From positions 1 to 64,000 of the forward strand of contig VGYB01000005.1 of the NCBI GenBank assembly GCA_016873115.1: DNA of 64,000 nucleotides, read 5' to 3'. Position 1 is the first letter of the stretch, and every line of letters starts with the position of its first letter. Source of the DNA: Planctomycetota bacterium. Its GTDB lineage: Bacteria > Planctomycetota > Phycisphaerae > Phycisphaerales > SM1A02. This document shows, one piece after another, positions 34,320 to 43,546 of the stretch. Made by a program: the position numbers and the translations under genes. The notes beneath the pieces are model-generated. The model worked only from the letters and a program-made list of their open reading frames with translations. It searched no databases and was not told the DNA's origin.

Positions 34320-37258
34320 GAGGCGTCCTCTTCGCCTCGCGCACGGCGCTTGGCTGCCCGCAACCGCGCAAGGCTCGAGGCATCGTCGGTCGGCTTGGCA
34401 TCGGACGCTGCGTCACTCCCTGCCGCCTCCGTGCGATCCACGATCTCGACGGGCGCGCTCGATGCAGCCCGGCGGTCGGGCTTGGTGGGTGCGGCGGACG
34501 CCGTGACGACGGGCTCGCCGGAGGCCGTGCGGGCACCGCTCTTGGCGCGCTTCCACGCCTCGACCGTCGCTCCCCCGGCTTTGGCGCCCTCGCCGACCGC
34601 CATCGCCGCAAGGTCGCGTGCCGCCTCGGAATCCAAGGAGATCCTGCGCGCCGCCACATCGAGGATCAGGAGCGCCGCCGCCAGGATGGCCAGCACATCC
34701 CAGATCCGCTTGGCCGCCTCCGGCATCGAAAGACCGCTGCGATCGAAGAAGTCCGTCGTCGCTGCATCCTTGAGCGCGATCACGCGGCCACCGCTCACTT
34801 CCGCGATCCGACGCAGCAGCGCCGAGTCATCGCGCGTGGCCGCGAGCTCACGCGGGTACGGCACGCTGACCACCGAGCGCGCCGATCGATCCGCGCCCAT
34901 GCCATCACGCGCCGACACACTCGCCAGATATGCGCCCTGCTCGCGCGCATCGAAACTCGCCACATACTGGCCCGGAGCCGTTTGCTGCAGGTCGAGCACC
35001 TCGACCGTGCCATCGGGCCGCATGAGCGTTGCCGAACTGCGCAAGAAGTCGCGCGGCTCGCCATCAGCCGTGAAGGCCGACACCTGCACGCGACCCACAT
35101 CACCATCGACCGAGGTCGACACCAAGAGATCCTGCGCCGTGGGTGGACGCATCATCCATCGAATCGCGCGTGTCCAGAACGGTTGGTATCCGCTCCAGAT
35201 CGCCCAGGATCTGCCCCATCGGCCACCAAGATCGCTCGTGAACGCCATCGACTTGCCAAGGCCGTAGTTCCAGTAGGCCACCAGCGGATCACGCGACTCC
35301 TTCGTCGGCAGGATCGCCGGCACCTGGGCCAGGCCTTCACGCGGCACGGTCACCACCCAGCCGTTCACCTCGGGCAGGCTCCCGGCACCGTCCATCGGCC
35401 CACCCGTCGATTGCTCCACCACCGGGCGGATCGTCTGCTCAAGGATCAGCGTGCGGCTGACGAGCGTGGCTTCCTTCGTGAAGATCCTGGGCAGGAGATT
35501 CGGATTCTGCACGTTGTAGAAGGTGCCGCCGGTCTGCTCGGCGACCGCACGCATGTTCTGCAGATCGATGCTCGTGCCGTGACCGCCAACCATGATCGTG
35601 GTCACCGTGATCTTCAGGCGCTTGAGTTCATCAAGCTCCGCCTGCGTGGGCGGACTCGGATCGCCGTCCGAGATGATGATGATGTGCTTCTGGCCGGCGT
35701 TGACCTTCGCGAGACCCTGCTTCGCGAGTGCCAGGCTCGGCCTGAAGTCGGGCATGTCGCCGACCACCATCTTCTTGATCGCCGCGCGGATCGCCGACTT
35801 GTCGCCCACCAGCTGCAGATCGTGCGCCCATGAGGCGAGCTTGGCATCCTTGCCGCCCCAATCGAAGGTCACGATCCCCGCAAGGTCGAGCCGGCTCAAT
35901 GCATCGACCGCGGCCTCGGCGACCTTCTCGCCCCAGTAGTTGCCGGCAGCCATCTCGCATGAGTGCATGACCAAGACGAGCGCCCCCTGCGGCAGTTGGC
36001 GTGTCGCCGGCGGTTCGAGCTTGACGGCAAAGGCCTTCGACGCGTCGCTGCCCTGCCAGCCGCCTGCACCGAAGGCTCGGTCGCCCCCAGTCACCAGCAG
36101 ACCACCTCCGAGATCATGCACATACGAGTGCAGCAACTGGTCCGTCTCGTTCGTGATCTCGAAGCGACCCACATTCGCCAGGACCACGGCATCCGCATCC
36201 GCAAGGGCCGACACACCCTCGTTGTCAAGTTCATCCGGCGTGATCACGCGGGACGGGATGTCGCCCTCGGCCAGGGCAGCCACCAACGGCTGCGACTCCT
36301 CGCCACCGTCGCTCCCATCCACGATGACGACCTTCGCACCCGTACTCACCAGCACCATCGCCGCGCCGCGGTTGTTCTCGGGAATCGAATCGGAGGCTTG
36401 ATCAAGAGGCGTGTACACCAGCTCGTATCGACGGGATTGCCGACCCACCACGACCATCGGGAAGGTCAGCGCATTCACGCCAGCCTTGAGTTCGACCGCA
36501 AGTCCACTCCCGGGCGCAGAAGGATCGAGATCCACCGGTTCCCCGTTCTCACGCAGGGTCACGATGCCGCGATTGGGCCCCATGCTCCGGATCGAGGCCC
36601 TCAGGTCGATCGTCTGCCCCTCGCGCGCCGTGCTCGGTGTCCTGAGCGACTCGACCATCACCTCGCTCGCATGGCTGAAGGGCAAAGCCACCACATCGAT
36701 CGGGATGCCATTGGCTCGTGCAGCTTCGGCCGCCTCGATCGCGTTGCCGGAGGTCTGGTTGCCATCGGAGATCAGCAGCATCCGGCTTGCCGTGTCCGGC
36801 GGCAGCATCGCCAAACCCCGCCTGAGCGCAGTTTCGATGCCGGTCGCCATCCGATCGCCACCATGCTGGGAAACATCGAGGCTGGCATCGCTCTCGGCGA
36901 CTGCACGCACCTCGGGCCGGTCGGCGAAGGTGACCAAGCCCACCCTGTCGGCAGGCTCGCGCTTCCTTGCGACCAGGCCATCGACCAGCTTCTGCGCCTG
37001 CTGCTGCATCGACTGCGGCACGGATCGGCTCGCATCGGACACCACCATCACCGTGAGGCCCTCGCCCTTGCGCACCAGGCTTGGCTGCGCCAGCGCCAGT
37101 GCCAGCAGCGTCACCAGCACCCCCCGCAGCACCATCGTCGTGATCGTCTTGCCACGACCCACCACGCGGCGGCGCTGCCACGCCATCCAGCACAACAGAG
37201 GAACCAGCAGCAGCACCACCAGCGCCAGCGGGCGTTCAACATCGATCGATGGCATCAA
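34316..37258 (-). CDS. Large VWA-domain membrane protein
   Basis: The 980-residue protein has N-terminal hydrophobic segments (LALVVLLLVPLLCWMAW and MVLRGVLVTLLALALAQPSL). A VWA domain starts at VMVVSDASRSVPQ, where the first MIDAS Asp is kept (DASRS). A second VWA-like or glutamine-amidotransferase-like middle section includes LLVTGGDRAFGAGGWQGS and IIIISDGDPSPPTQ. A C-terminal membrane segment (VLAILAAALLILDVA) precedes a 110-residue basic, Ala/Lys-rich cytoplasmic tail. It resembles the long VWA membrane proteins often found with MoxR and DUF58. The middle GATase-like assignment is from pattern only. Confidence 0.82.
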   Translation of the reverse strand: MMPSIDVERPLALVVLLLVPLLCWMAWQRRRVVGRGKTITTMVLRGVLVTLLALALAQPSLVRKGEGLTVMVVSDASRSVPQSMQQQAQKLVDGLVARKREPADRVGLVTFADRPEVRAVAESDASLDVSQHGGDRMATGIETALRRGLAMLPPDTASRMLLISDGNQTSGNAIEAAEAARANGIPIDVVALPFSHASEVMVESLRTPSTAREGQTIDLRASIRSMGPNRGIVTLRENGEPVDLDPSAPGSGLAVELKAGVNALTFPMVVVGRQSRRYELVYTPLDQASDSIPENNRGAAMVLVSTGAKVVIVDGSDGGEESQPLVAALAEGDIPSRVITPDELDNEGVSALADADAVVLANVGRFEITNETDQLLHSYVHDLGGGLLVTGGDRAFGAGGWQGSDASKAFAVKLEPPATRQLPQGALVLVMHSCEMAAGNYWGEKVAEAAVDALSRLDLAGIVTFDWGGKDAKLASWAHDLQLVGDKSAIRAAIKKMVVGDMPDFRPSLALAKQGLAKVNAGQKHIIIISDGDPSPPTQAELDELKRLKITVTTIMVGGHGTSIDLQNMRAVAEQTGGTFYNVQNPNLLPRIFTKEATLVSRTLILEQTIRPVVEQSTGGPMDGAGSLPEVNGWVVTVPREGLAQVPAILPTKESRDPLVAYWNYGLGKSMAFTSDLGGRWGRSWAIWSGYQPFWTRAIRWMMRPPTAQDLLVSTSVDGDVGRVQVSAFTADGEPRDFLRSSATLMRPDGTVEVLDLQQTAPGQYVASFDAREQGAYLASVSARDGMGADRSARSVVSVPYPRELAATRDDSALLRRIAEVSGGRVIALKDAATTDFFDRSGLSMPEAAKRIWDVLAILAAALLILDVAARRISLDSEAARDLAAMAVGEGAKAGGATVEAWKRAKSGARTASGEPVVTASAAPTKPDRRAASSAPVEIVDRTEAAGSDAASDAKPTDDASSLARLRAAKRRARGEEDAS

Positions 37259-39744
37259 CGGGAAGATACCGCCCCGGACTCACGCTTGGCACGATCCACC
37301 CACCGCTCCGACGGCATCAGGTAGAGCCGGTTGTTGGTGGAGTCAAGGACGGCCATGGTGCCACCATGCACCTGCGCCGTCCACGGCCCGTTGAGCATGC
37401 CCGGCTCGCGGCCGCCCTTTCCCCAGCATCCGCTGGACGCACCACTCCCAAGGTCGAACGCCTGCAGTCGGCACCCACCGAACTCGGTCACCAGGACCGT
37501 GGCCCCATCGAGGCGCTCGAGGCCGTACGGGTAGAGCAATTCCCCGCTCTCCTGCCCCATCGCGCCGATCGACCGCATGAACTCCCCGTCGGTCGTGAGT
37601 TCCACCAGCCGATGGTTGCATGCGTCGGCTACCAGCAGCCGCCCCGAACCGAGCATGAGCATCGATTGAGGGCGGTCGAACTTGGGTTCAGGGGATCCAT
37701 CGCCGACGACGCCGTGATGGCCGAACGCGCGGACGAAGGTGCCATCACGCCGGAAGACCTGGATCCGATCGTTGCCGCCGTACTCGCTCACATACGCGAG
37801 CCCATCCTCGCCGAACACGATGTCGGTCGGGAAGACGAACTGCCCGGGCTCCTGGCCGAAGCCACCGAAGGTCTTCAGGACCCGGCCCGCGTCATCCATC
37901 ACGGTGATCCGATGCTCGTGCGTGTCGGCGATCCAAAGTTCGCCCTCGGGCGACACGCTCACCCCCGTGGGGAATCCCTGATCGAACTCGGGCATCGTCC
38001 ACTCGCGCCGATACGAACCATCGGCCCCAAGCACCTGGACCCGGGCACTGCGATCGATGATCACAAGTTCGCCGGCCGGGGTCCAGGCCATGGCGCGTGG
38101 ATAGTTGAACTGCAGTGGCCCCTTGCCGCCGCGACCGACGAGGCGTGCATCGGCGCACCACGCCGGGAGCGGAGTGGAGGATGGCTCGCGACCGCAGGCG
38201 ACCAGCATCGGCATGACGGCCAGGCACACGACCAGCACGCCACCGCAGCGCCGGGCCAGCCACGCCAGGGCGACCGCAGCCAGGCTGGCCACGATCATGA
38301 GGATGGGCACGAAGCCCGCCACCACATCGGGTCGCTGGTAGTGCATGGCGTTGAGGAGCGCGCTCGCGATCCAATCGCCGCCGGGTGGCTGCACGCGTGC
38401 CGACACGACCACCTCGCCGGCAGCACCGACTGCGCCGATCGCTCCCGCGGCTGCACAGGCCAATCCCACGCGAGGCCACAACGCCAGCACGATCGTCCAA
38501 GCACGGCCATCAAGGCGCGCACTCGCGCGCAGGTCGCGAGGCGCGCTTCGCACGGCCAGCCACCCCAGCACCGCACCGAGCCATCCCCAACGGGTCAGCT
38601 GCGCCGCGGCCACGATGCCAAGGCCATCGTGCATCCACGACAGCCCCTCCCGGTTCCACGCCTGCACATGCGTCACCGCAACCACGATGGCCGGGGACAG
38701 CGCAAGCGTGATCCACGCCACACGGAGCCATCGCTCCACGCGATGCAGCCAGATCGAACCTTCGGCGAGCCACGCATGCAGCATGCAGACCCCCGCAACC
38801 AGCGCACCGCAGAGTGCCGAAGCCGTGGCCGTGCGCAGGGCACCTTCTCCGTACACCTGCATGACCCGAGCCATGCCGCCCTGGCTGAGTGAAAGGACCA
38901 TCAGCACCACGCTGGGCACGACCAGCGGCAGCGCGAGGAGGACCAGCGGCCATCGAGCCGAACCGGTCGACCCAGCCCCGGCATGGTCGTCGGTCACCCG
39001 AGGCCGCGTGACCACGATCGCCACCGCGAGCGCCGCAATGATCGACCAGACCGATGCCATGAGGACCGACCACGGGCTTGCACCGGCAGCCTCGAGCGCG
39101 CGCAACTCGTAGCCCACCGTCCGAACGAGCGCCAGATCGAAGGCCGTCGTGTCGGCCATCGTCAGCCCCCCCACGGCAATGATCGAGAGCAGCACACCGT
39201 GTCGATCCTCGCGCCATGACAAGCGGACGCGATCGCTCCAGCGCAGAGGGTCGGTGGCCGCCGCCTCGCGTGCGACGACACGCTCCCGCAAGCCGATCAC
39301 CAGCACCCCTGCGATCGGCCAGAGCGTGCAGCCAAGTGCGATGACCAGCGCGAGCATGCGCCACGCACCGACGGCGTCGTGCTCGATGATCCACGCACCA
39401 AGCGCCCACTCCGGCGACCCGAGCTGCCACCACGCGTACCACGCGGCATACGGCGGCACCAGCACGGGCACGATCCAGCCGATCCACGACAGCCATCCCC
39501 GTGGCGGGCTGTTGCGCGACATCCACCATCCCACCGCGGTCACCAGCACGCCCGCGCCGACGCTCCACAGCACGGTGCGCACGACGACCGTCCATGGATC
39601 GCCACCAAGGCCCACCGGCGCGTCGGTGCCAGAACCCAGCGACGGCAGGTGCAGCACGGGCACCACCACGCCGATCATCACCCCAAGCATCCCGAGCGCG
39701 AGCAGGATGATGGGCAGGATCGGCACCACCGATCGGTGCATCAC
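37255..39744 (-). CDS. Iron-type ABC permease fused to an NHL-repeat propeller
   Basis: The 829-residue protein has two parts. Residues 1 to about 500 form an ABC importer permease of the Fe(III)/thiamine type with about twelve hydrophobic segments, including the paired DTTAFDLALVRT-type and ASARLDGRAW coupling regions. Residues 518-829 form an NHL six-bladed propeller (units such as PAGELVIIDRSARVQVLG, PEGELWIADTHEHRITVMDD and DGLAYVSEYGGNDRIQVF). The junction VVCLAVMPMLVACG, with Cys at 517, looks like an embedded lipoprotein signal. This suggests fusion of a permease gene with a lipoprotein gene. No ATPase gene accompanies it. It overlaps its neighbours by four bases. Confidence 0.8.
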   Translation of the reverse strand: MMHRSVVPILPIILLALGMLGVMIGVVVPVLHLPSLGSGTDAPVGLGGDPWTVVVRTVLWSVGAGVLVTAVGWWMSRNSPPRGWLSWIGWIVPVLVPPYAAWYAWWQLGSPEWALGAWIIEHDAVGAWRMLALVIALGCTLWPIAGVLVIGLRERVVAREAAATDPLRWSDRVRLSWREDRHGVLLSIIAVGGLTMADTTAFDLALVRTVGYELRALEAAGASPWSVLMASVWSIIAALAVAIVVTRPRVTDDHAGAGSTGSARWPLVLLALPLVVPSVVLMVLSLSQGGMARVMQVYGEGALRTATASALCGALVAGVCMLHAWLAEGSIWLHRVERWLRVAWITLALSPAIVVAVTHVQAWNREGLSWMHDGLGIVAAAQLTRWGWLGAVLGWLAVRSAPRDLRASARLDGRAWTIVLALWPRVGLACAAAGAIGAVGAAGEVVVSARVQPPGGDWIASALLNAMHYQRPDVVAGFVPILMIVASLAAVALAWLARRCGGVLVVCLAVMPMLVACGREPSSTPLPAWCADARLVGRGGKGPLQFNYPRAMAWTPAGELVIIDRSARVQVLGADGSYRREWTMPEFDQGFPTGVSVSPEGELWIADTHEHRITVMDDAGRVLKTFGGFGQEPGQFVFPTDIVFGEDGLAYVSEYGGNDRIQVFRRDGTFVRAFGHHGVVGDGSPEPKFDRPQSMLMLGSGRLLVADACNHRLVELTTDGEFMRSIGAMGQESGELLYPYGLERLDGATVLVTEFGGCRLQAFDLGSGASSGCWGKGGREPGMLNGPWTAQVHGGTMAVLDSTNNRLYLMPSERWVDRAKRESGAVSSR

Positions 39745-40790
39745 TGCCCGTTCGCCTTCATGAGATCCGCGACCGCAGCATCCATGCGACGGGCGGCATC
39801 CTCGATGTCGACCCGCAACGGGTCCTCGGGGAGCGGATCGAGGTCAGGCGGAAGTTCCACGCCAAGCGGCCAGTTGCGACTCTCGCTCGCGGCGATGCGC
39901 GCCTGCACGCCCGGGCTCAGCATGTACTCCATGAACCAGATCGCGTTGGAGCGATGTGGCGCACCAGCGATCAGTGCCACCGTGTTGGGGATCAGCAGCG
40001 TGCCGCCTCCCGGATCGGAGACGGGATCGTGTCGCGGCATGATCCAGCGGACATTCGCGCCCCGAGCCTGTGCCGCGAGAACATCATCGGTGTCCGTCAG
40101 GCCGATGTCGGCTTCGCCACGCGCCACCGCCTCGACCACTGCGGCGTTGCCCCCTGTCAGGAGCCGCGGCTCGTTCTGGGCAAGGCCGTCGACGAAGGCT
40201 TCCCAGTAGCCGGGAATCCGCAAGGTGCGCTCGAAGAACGACTGCATGGCGCCGAGATGCCCACGCGTGGTCCCGAAGCGTGGATCGGCCATGACGATGC
40301 GCCCCTTCCACCACGGGCGGACGAGATCCATCCAGGTATCGGGCAGTTCCTCGGGCTTCACGCGGTCGGGGGCGATCACGAGCACGCGAGCGCGCGCACT
40401 GAAGCCGAACCATCGGCGCTCGCCGTCACGATGGTTCGCTGGCCATTCGCCGAACACGCCCGCATCCAGCGGCTCGAACGAACCCTCCGCGGCCAGTTGG
40501 GCGACCGCGAAGCACTCGCTGCTCCAGAAGACATCGGCACGCGGCCGCTCGCGTTCAGCCCTGAGCAGGCTCGCCAACGCGGTTGTCTTGGTGGCCTCGG
40601 TGTCGTAGCGCACACCGACCTTCAGGCCGGACTCCCCCTCGAATGACTCGATGATGGGGCGCGCGACCTGCTCATCCGCGCTGACATAGACAATGAGATC
40701 AGGCGACCTGCCGCAGGCGGCCAAGGCCGCCACCACGGCGCCCGCAATCCAACGACGCGCGCCATCCCAACGAGGCACGGCAACCATCAC
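39741..40790 (-). CDS. Fe(III)-type extracellular solute-binding lipoprotein
   Basis: The 349-residue protein has a lipoprotein signal (AGAVVAALAACGRS, lipobox LAAC). The start of the mature protein, LIVYVSADEQVARPIIESFE, is typical of AfuA/FbpA-like binding proteins. It also has GLKVGVRYDTEATKTTALAS and ADVFWSSECFAV. It would deliver ferric iron or a chelate to the permease encoded directly downstream, with a four-base overlap. Iron specificity is inferred from family resemblance. Confidence 0.85.
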   Translation of the reverse strand: MMVAVPRWDGARRWIAGAVVAALAACGRSPDLIVYVSADEQVARPIIESFEGESGLKVGVRYDTEATKTTALASLLRAERERPRADVFWSSECFAVAQLAAEGSFEPLDAGVFGEWPANHRDGERRWFGFSARARVLVIAPDRVKPEELPDTWMDLVRPWWKGRIVMADPRFGTTRGHLGAMQSFFERTLRIPGYWEAFVDGLAQNEPRLLTGGNAAVVEAVARGEADIGLTDTDDVLAAQARGANVRWIMPRHDPVSDPGGGTLLIPNTVALIAGAPHRSNAIWFMEYMLSPGVQARIAASESRNWPLGVELPPDLDPLPEDPLRVDIEDAARRMDAAVADLMKANGQ

Positions 40791-42661
40791 TTCGTGCCGC
40801 CCTGGCTCGGAGCCTGCCCCGCAGGCTGATCCGCGGCGGTGCCGCTGCCCTGACCTGCGCCGCCGGTCTTGCGATCGATCTGCTTCTTGACATCGCCGAA
40901 GTAGCGTCGATGCGCTTCCTTCAGGTGCGGGGGCACGGGATCCTCGGCCGTGGCACGTTCGGCCTTGCGCGTCACATCGCCGGCCACGGACTGCAGCGCG
41001 GTCGCGGCCTCACCGGTGATCGCCGGCCCCTCGACGAGCTGGCGCGCGATGATCGGCCCCTGGCCCTTCTCGACCTTCTCGCGGCGCTTGACGGTGTTGG
41101 TCTTCGTGACTTCGCGAGGCGCTTGCCCACCCGCGCCACGACCGCGCGCACCCATGCCGGGACCATTGCTATCGCCGTCCTGGCCTTCGCTCTGGCCGCC
41201 CTCCGCGAGCTTGGTGGGGCCATCGCCGCCCTTGCACTGGCCACCGGCGCACTGACCAGCCTGGTCCATCTGCTCCTGCGCCTCCATGTCGTTCAGCAGT
41301 TCGCTGGGGTCGCCGGCGGCGGCATCCTTCTGCTCATCCGACTCGCCCTGCTCGCCGTCGGACGGTTGGTCCTGACTGCCCTGCTGGCCTTGATTGCCTT
41401 GCTGGCCGTTCTGGCCCTTCTGGCCCTTCTGGCCCTGCTGCCCCTTCTGCCCGGACTGGCCGGGGTTCTGGCATTGCTTGCAGGCGTTGCTCAACTGCTG
41501 CATGTTCTGCTGCATCTGCTGGGCCGCATCGAGCGCCTGCTTGAGTTGCTCCTTCTGCGCCTCGTTGAGCTGCTTCGACTGCTCGATCGCGCGCTTGAGC
41601 GCTTCGGGGTTGTCAGCCATGTTGGGATCAAGTCCCGCATCCTCGAGCGACTTGCGCAAGGCGTCCTTGTCCTTCGCCATCTGCTGCAACTTCTTCGCCA
41701 AGGCCTCAAGATCCTTCTTCGCCTGCTCGCGCTCGGCGTCGGTCATCGAGCCATCATTCATCTTCTGCTGCAGGTCCTTCATCGCCTCCTTCGCACCGGC
41801 GATGTCGCCCTGCTTGAGCGCCTCAGTCAACGGCGCGACGGCACTGTCCTTGGGTACGTTGAGTGTGGCGAGCGCATCCTTGGTCTGCGCCATGCCCTTG
41901 GCCTGGGCGCTCTCCTTGAGCGCCTCGAGCTTCTGCGCCATCTCGGTCAGGCGCTTGGCAAGTTCGCGCTCCTTCTCCGCAAGGCTCTTGTCATCCTGAC
42001 CCTCGAGCGCCTCGTTCGCGCGCCGGATCTCGGCAGCCATCTCCTCGCTCAGGCGCGGATCGTCGGCCATGGTCTTCACGACCGCTTCAAGACGCGCCTT
42101 CATGTCGTCGACGCGTGCCTGGCTCCCCGGATCGGTTGCGGCAGCGTCGGCCTGCGCGGTCGACCATGCCGGGATGACCATGAAGAGCAGCCACGCCAGC
42201 GCGAGCGCACCCGGTCCGCCCCACCAGAGCCGAGGCAGCCTGAAGGGAAGCGCGCGGCGCCACATGCCAAGGAGGCCTCGTTCATCCGCCAGGTGCATCG
42301 CATCCTGCACTGCGGCCTGCGCGAAGGGATCCTGACGATCGCGCACGGCCAGCGCCGTTGACAGGCGATCCTTCAGGTCCAGTTGGGAGTCGATCACGCT
42401 CGCCATGGCGACCGGCGACGGTGTGCGTTCGCGCAGGACGAGTCCAGCGATGCCGGCACCGACGGCTGCTGCCACACTCACGAGGGCAAGCCATTGCGGG
42501 TCACCCGCGGCATCCCACCGATCACCGACGATCTTCGTCACCAGCACCCACAGGAGCGGCAAAGCACTCGCCAGGAGCAGTGCCCAGAGGAACGCACGCG
42601 CCCAGGCCTGCATGGCATAGCGGCCCTGGCAGCGACGGACGATGCGATCGATCAAGTCCAT
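40787..42661 (-). CDS. Two-TM coiled-coil protein with Gly-Gln collagen-like segment
   Basis: The 624-residue protein has two membrane segments (LWALLLASALPLLWVLVTKI and WLALVSVAAAVGAGIAGLVL), a helix-rich region, a third hydrophobic segment (LALAWLLFMVIPAW) near residue 165, then a long Lys/Glu/Ala/Met coiled coil (about 180-390). Next are ten GQx-type triplets (about 400-430) and a Gly/Gln-rich low-complexity tail. The layout recalls DUF4175-like partners of MoxR operons, but no domain is certain. The start at 42661 has GGAGAGGAG nine bases upstream; the frame extends to 43153, but that part overlaps the divergent gene. It is the first gene of the seven-gene operon. Confidence 0.8.
   Translation of the reverse strand: MDLIDRIVRRCQGRYAMQAWARAFLWALLLASALPLLWVLVTKIVGDRWDAAGDPQWLALVSVAAAVGAGIAGLVLRERTPSPVAMASVIDSQLDLKDRLSTALAVRDRQDPFAQAAVQDAMHLADERGLLGMWRRALPFRLPRLWWGGPGALALAWLLFMVIPAWSTAQADAAATDPGSQARVDDMKARLEAVVKTMADDPRLSEEMAAEIRRANEALEGQDDKSLAEKERELAKRLTEMAQKLEALKESAQAKGMAQTKDALATLNVPKDSAVAPLTEALKQGDIAGAKEAMKDLQQKMNDGSMTDAEREQAKKDLEALAKKLQQMAKDKDALRKSLEDAGLDPNMADNPEALKRAIEQSKQLNEAQKEQLKQALDAAQQMQQNMQQLSNACKQCQNPGQSGQKGQQGQKGQKGQNGQQGNQGQQGSQDQPSDGEQGESDEQKDAAAGDPSELLNDMEAQEQMDQAGQCAGGQCKGGDGPTKLAEGGQSEGQDGDSNGPGMGARGRGAGGQAPREVTKTNTVKRREKVEKGQGPIIARQLVEGPAITGEAATALQSVAGDVTRKAERATAEDPVPPHLKEAHRRYFGDVKKQIDRKTGGAGQGSGTAADQPAGQAPSQGGTK
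41372..41461 (-). repeat. Ten Gly-x-x triplets (GQK/GQQ/GQN/GNQ/GSQ)
   Basis: Ten consecutive Gly-x-x triplets with Gln at most second positions encode a collagen-like or simply low-complexity stretch inside the 40787-42661 gene. The triplet usage is near-uniform (GGC CAG AAG), so it may expand and contract by slippage. Confidence 0.7.
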
Positions 42662-42670
42662 GACGGTACG

Positions 42671-42686
42671 CTCCTCTCCGGAAGGA
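42671..42686. promoter_or_regulatory. Divergent ribosome binding sites
   Basis: GGAGAGGAG (minus, complement of 42671-42679) lies nine bases before the ATG at 42661. GGAAGGA (plus, 42680-42686) lies nine bases before the ATG at 42696. The 34-base divergent gap therefore carries two clear Shine-Dalgarno sequences, so the promoters must lie inside the opposite genes. Confidence 0.6.
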
Positions 42687-42695
42687 TATCCCCGG

Positions 42696-43532
42696 ATGAT
42701 CATGACGCGAGCCATCACCGTACTGTTCGCCACGATTGCCGTGCTCTGCGCTCGGCCTGCCATCGCCCAGGTCGACAATGACCTGCAGCGGCAGGTCGAT
42801 GCCCTGAAGGAGCAGGTGCGCCGCAAGGACATCGACCTCCAGGTCCTGACCGCCAAGGTCTCGGAACTTGAGGCCAAGCTCGCCGACTGCGAACGCTCGC
42901 GCGAGCCGGCGCCTGCGCCCCCACCCGCTCCCGTGCCCGAGACCGTGCCGCCGGAACCGGATCTTCCCAAGCCCACCCCCGGGGATCCCTTCATGCCCCC
43001 AGCCGAGCCAGTCCCGTTCACGCCGCCCGACGCGGAAGAGCCTCGACCGGCCGGCAACACCGCTGACTTCGCCTCGCCCGAGGCCATGCTGGACGCCGTG
43101 CGGATCAGGCTCCGTGAGGACTTCGGCTCGCGTGCGGGCTCGACTGACCCCATGGAGCGCGCGGCCTACCAACGCGAACTCAAGACCTGGACCGCGGAGA
43201 TCGCGCACTCGACGCGACGCGAGGTCGCGTGGCCCGTACGCCTGATCGAGGCCGTGTCGGTCCGCAACGGTCGGCTCCTCGTCCAGGCCGTCGTGCTTGA
43301 TGAAGCCAACCGTGAGCGTGGGCACTGCACCATCGAACTGGTCGGTGCTGCATCCAAGGCGTGGCGCGGTGCCTCGATCGGGGGCCGTCGTGCGAGCCTG
43401 CGTGGGTTGGCGACGCTCGAACTGACGATCGATCTTGAGCTGCAGGAAGCCCGACCCTTCCGCAACGACCGATTCATCGGCCCATGCCTCGAGGGCCGCG
43501 TGATCGTGACCCAAGCGGTGCTCAGCACCTGA
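42696..43532 (+). CDS. Secreted coiled-coil protein of unknown function
   Basis: The 278-residue product has a signal peptide (AITVLFATIAVLCARPAIAQ). A short coiled coil follows (about 26-68, LQRQVDALKEQVRRKDIDLQ and on). After a Pro-rich linker (70-120) comes a C-terminal globular region with no recognised family. The start is set by GGAAGGA nine bases upstream; an ATG six bases further in (42702) is also possible. It is divergent from the seven-gene MoxR operon and precedes the iron genes by 14 bases, so it may be read with the BFD-like gene. Function is unknown. Confidence 0.78.
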   Translation: MIMTRAITVLFATIAVLCARPAIAQVDNDLQRQVDALKEQVRRKDIDLQVLTAKVSELEAKLADCERSREPAPAPPPAPVPETVPPEPDLPKPTPGDPFMPPAEPVPFTPPDAEEPRPAGNTADFASPEAMLDAVRIRLREDFGSRAGSTDPMERAAYQRELKTWTAEIAHSTRREVAWPVRLIEAVSVRNGRLLVQAVVLDEANRERGHCTIELVGAASKAWRGASIGGRRASLRGLATLELTIDLELQEARPFRNDRFIGPCLEGRVIVTQAVLST

Positions 43533-43546
43533 ATGGACCGTCAATC

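Noticed and set aside
40910-42361. Leu-rich plus-strand frame opposite the coiled-coil/GQx gene, resembling a membrane protein
   Set aside because: Its Leu runs (LLAL) are the complement of CAG/AAG-rich coding repeats. The minus gene has a Shine-Dalgarno sequence, overlap coupling and plausible structure.
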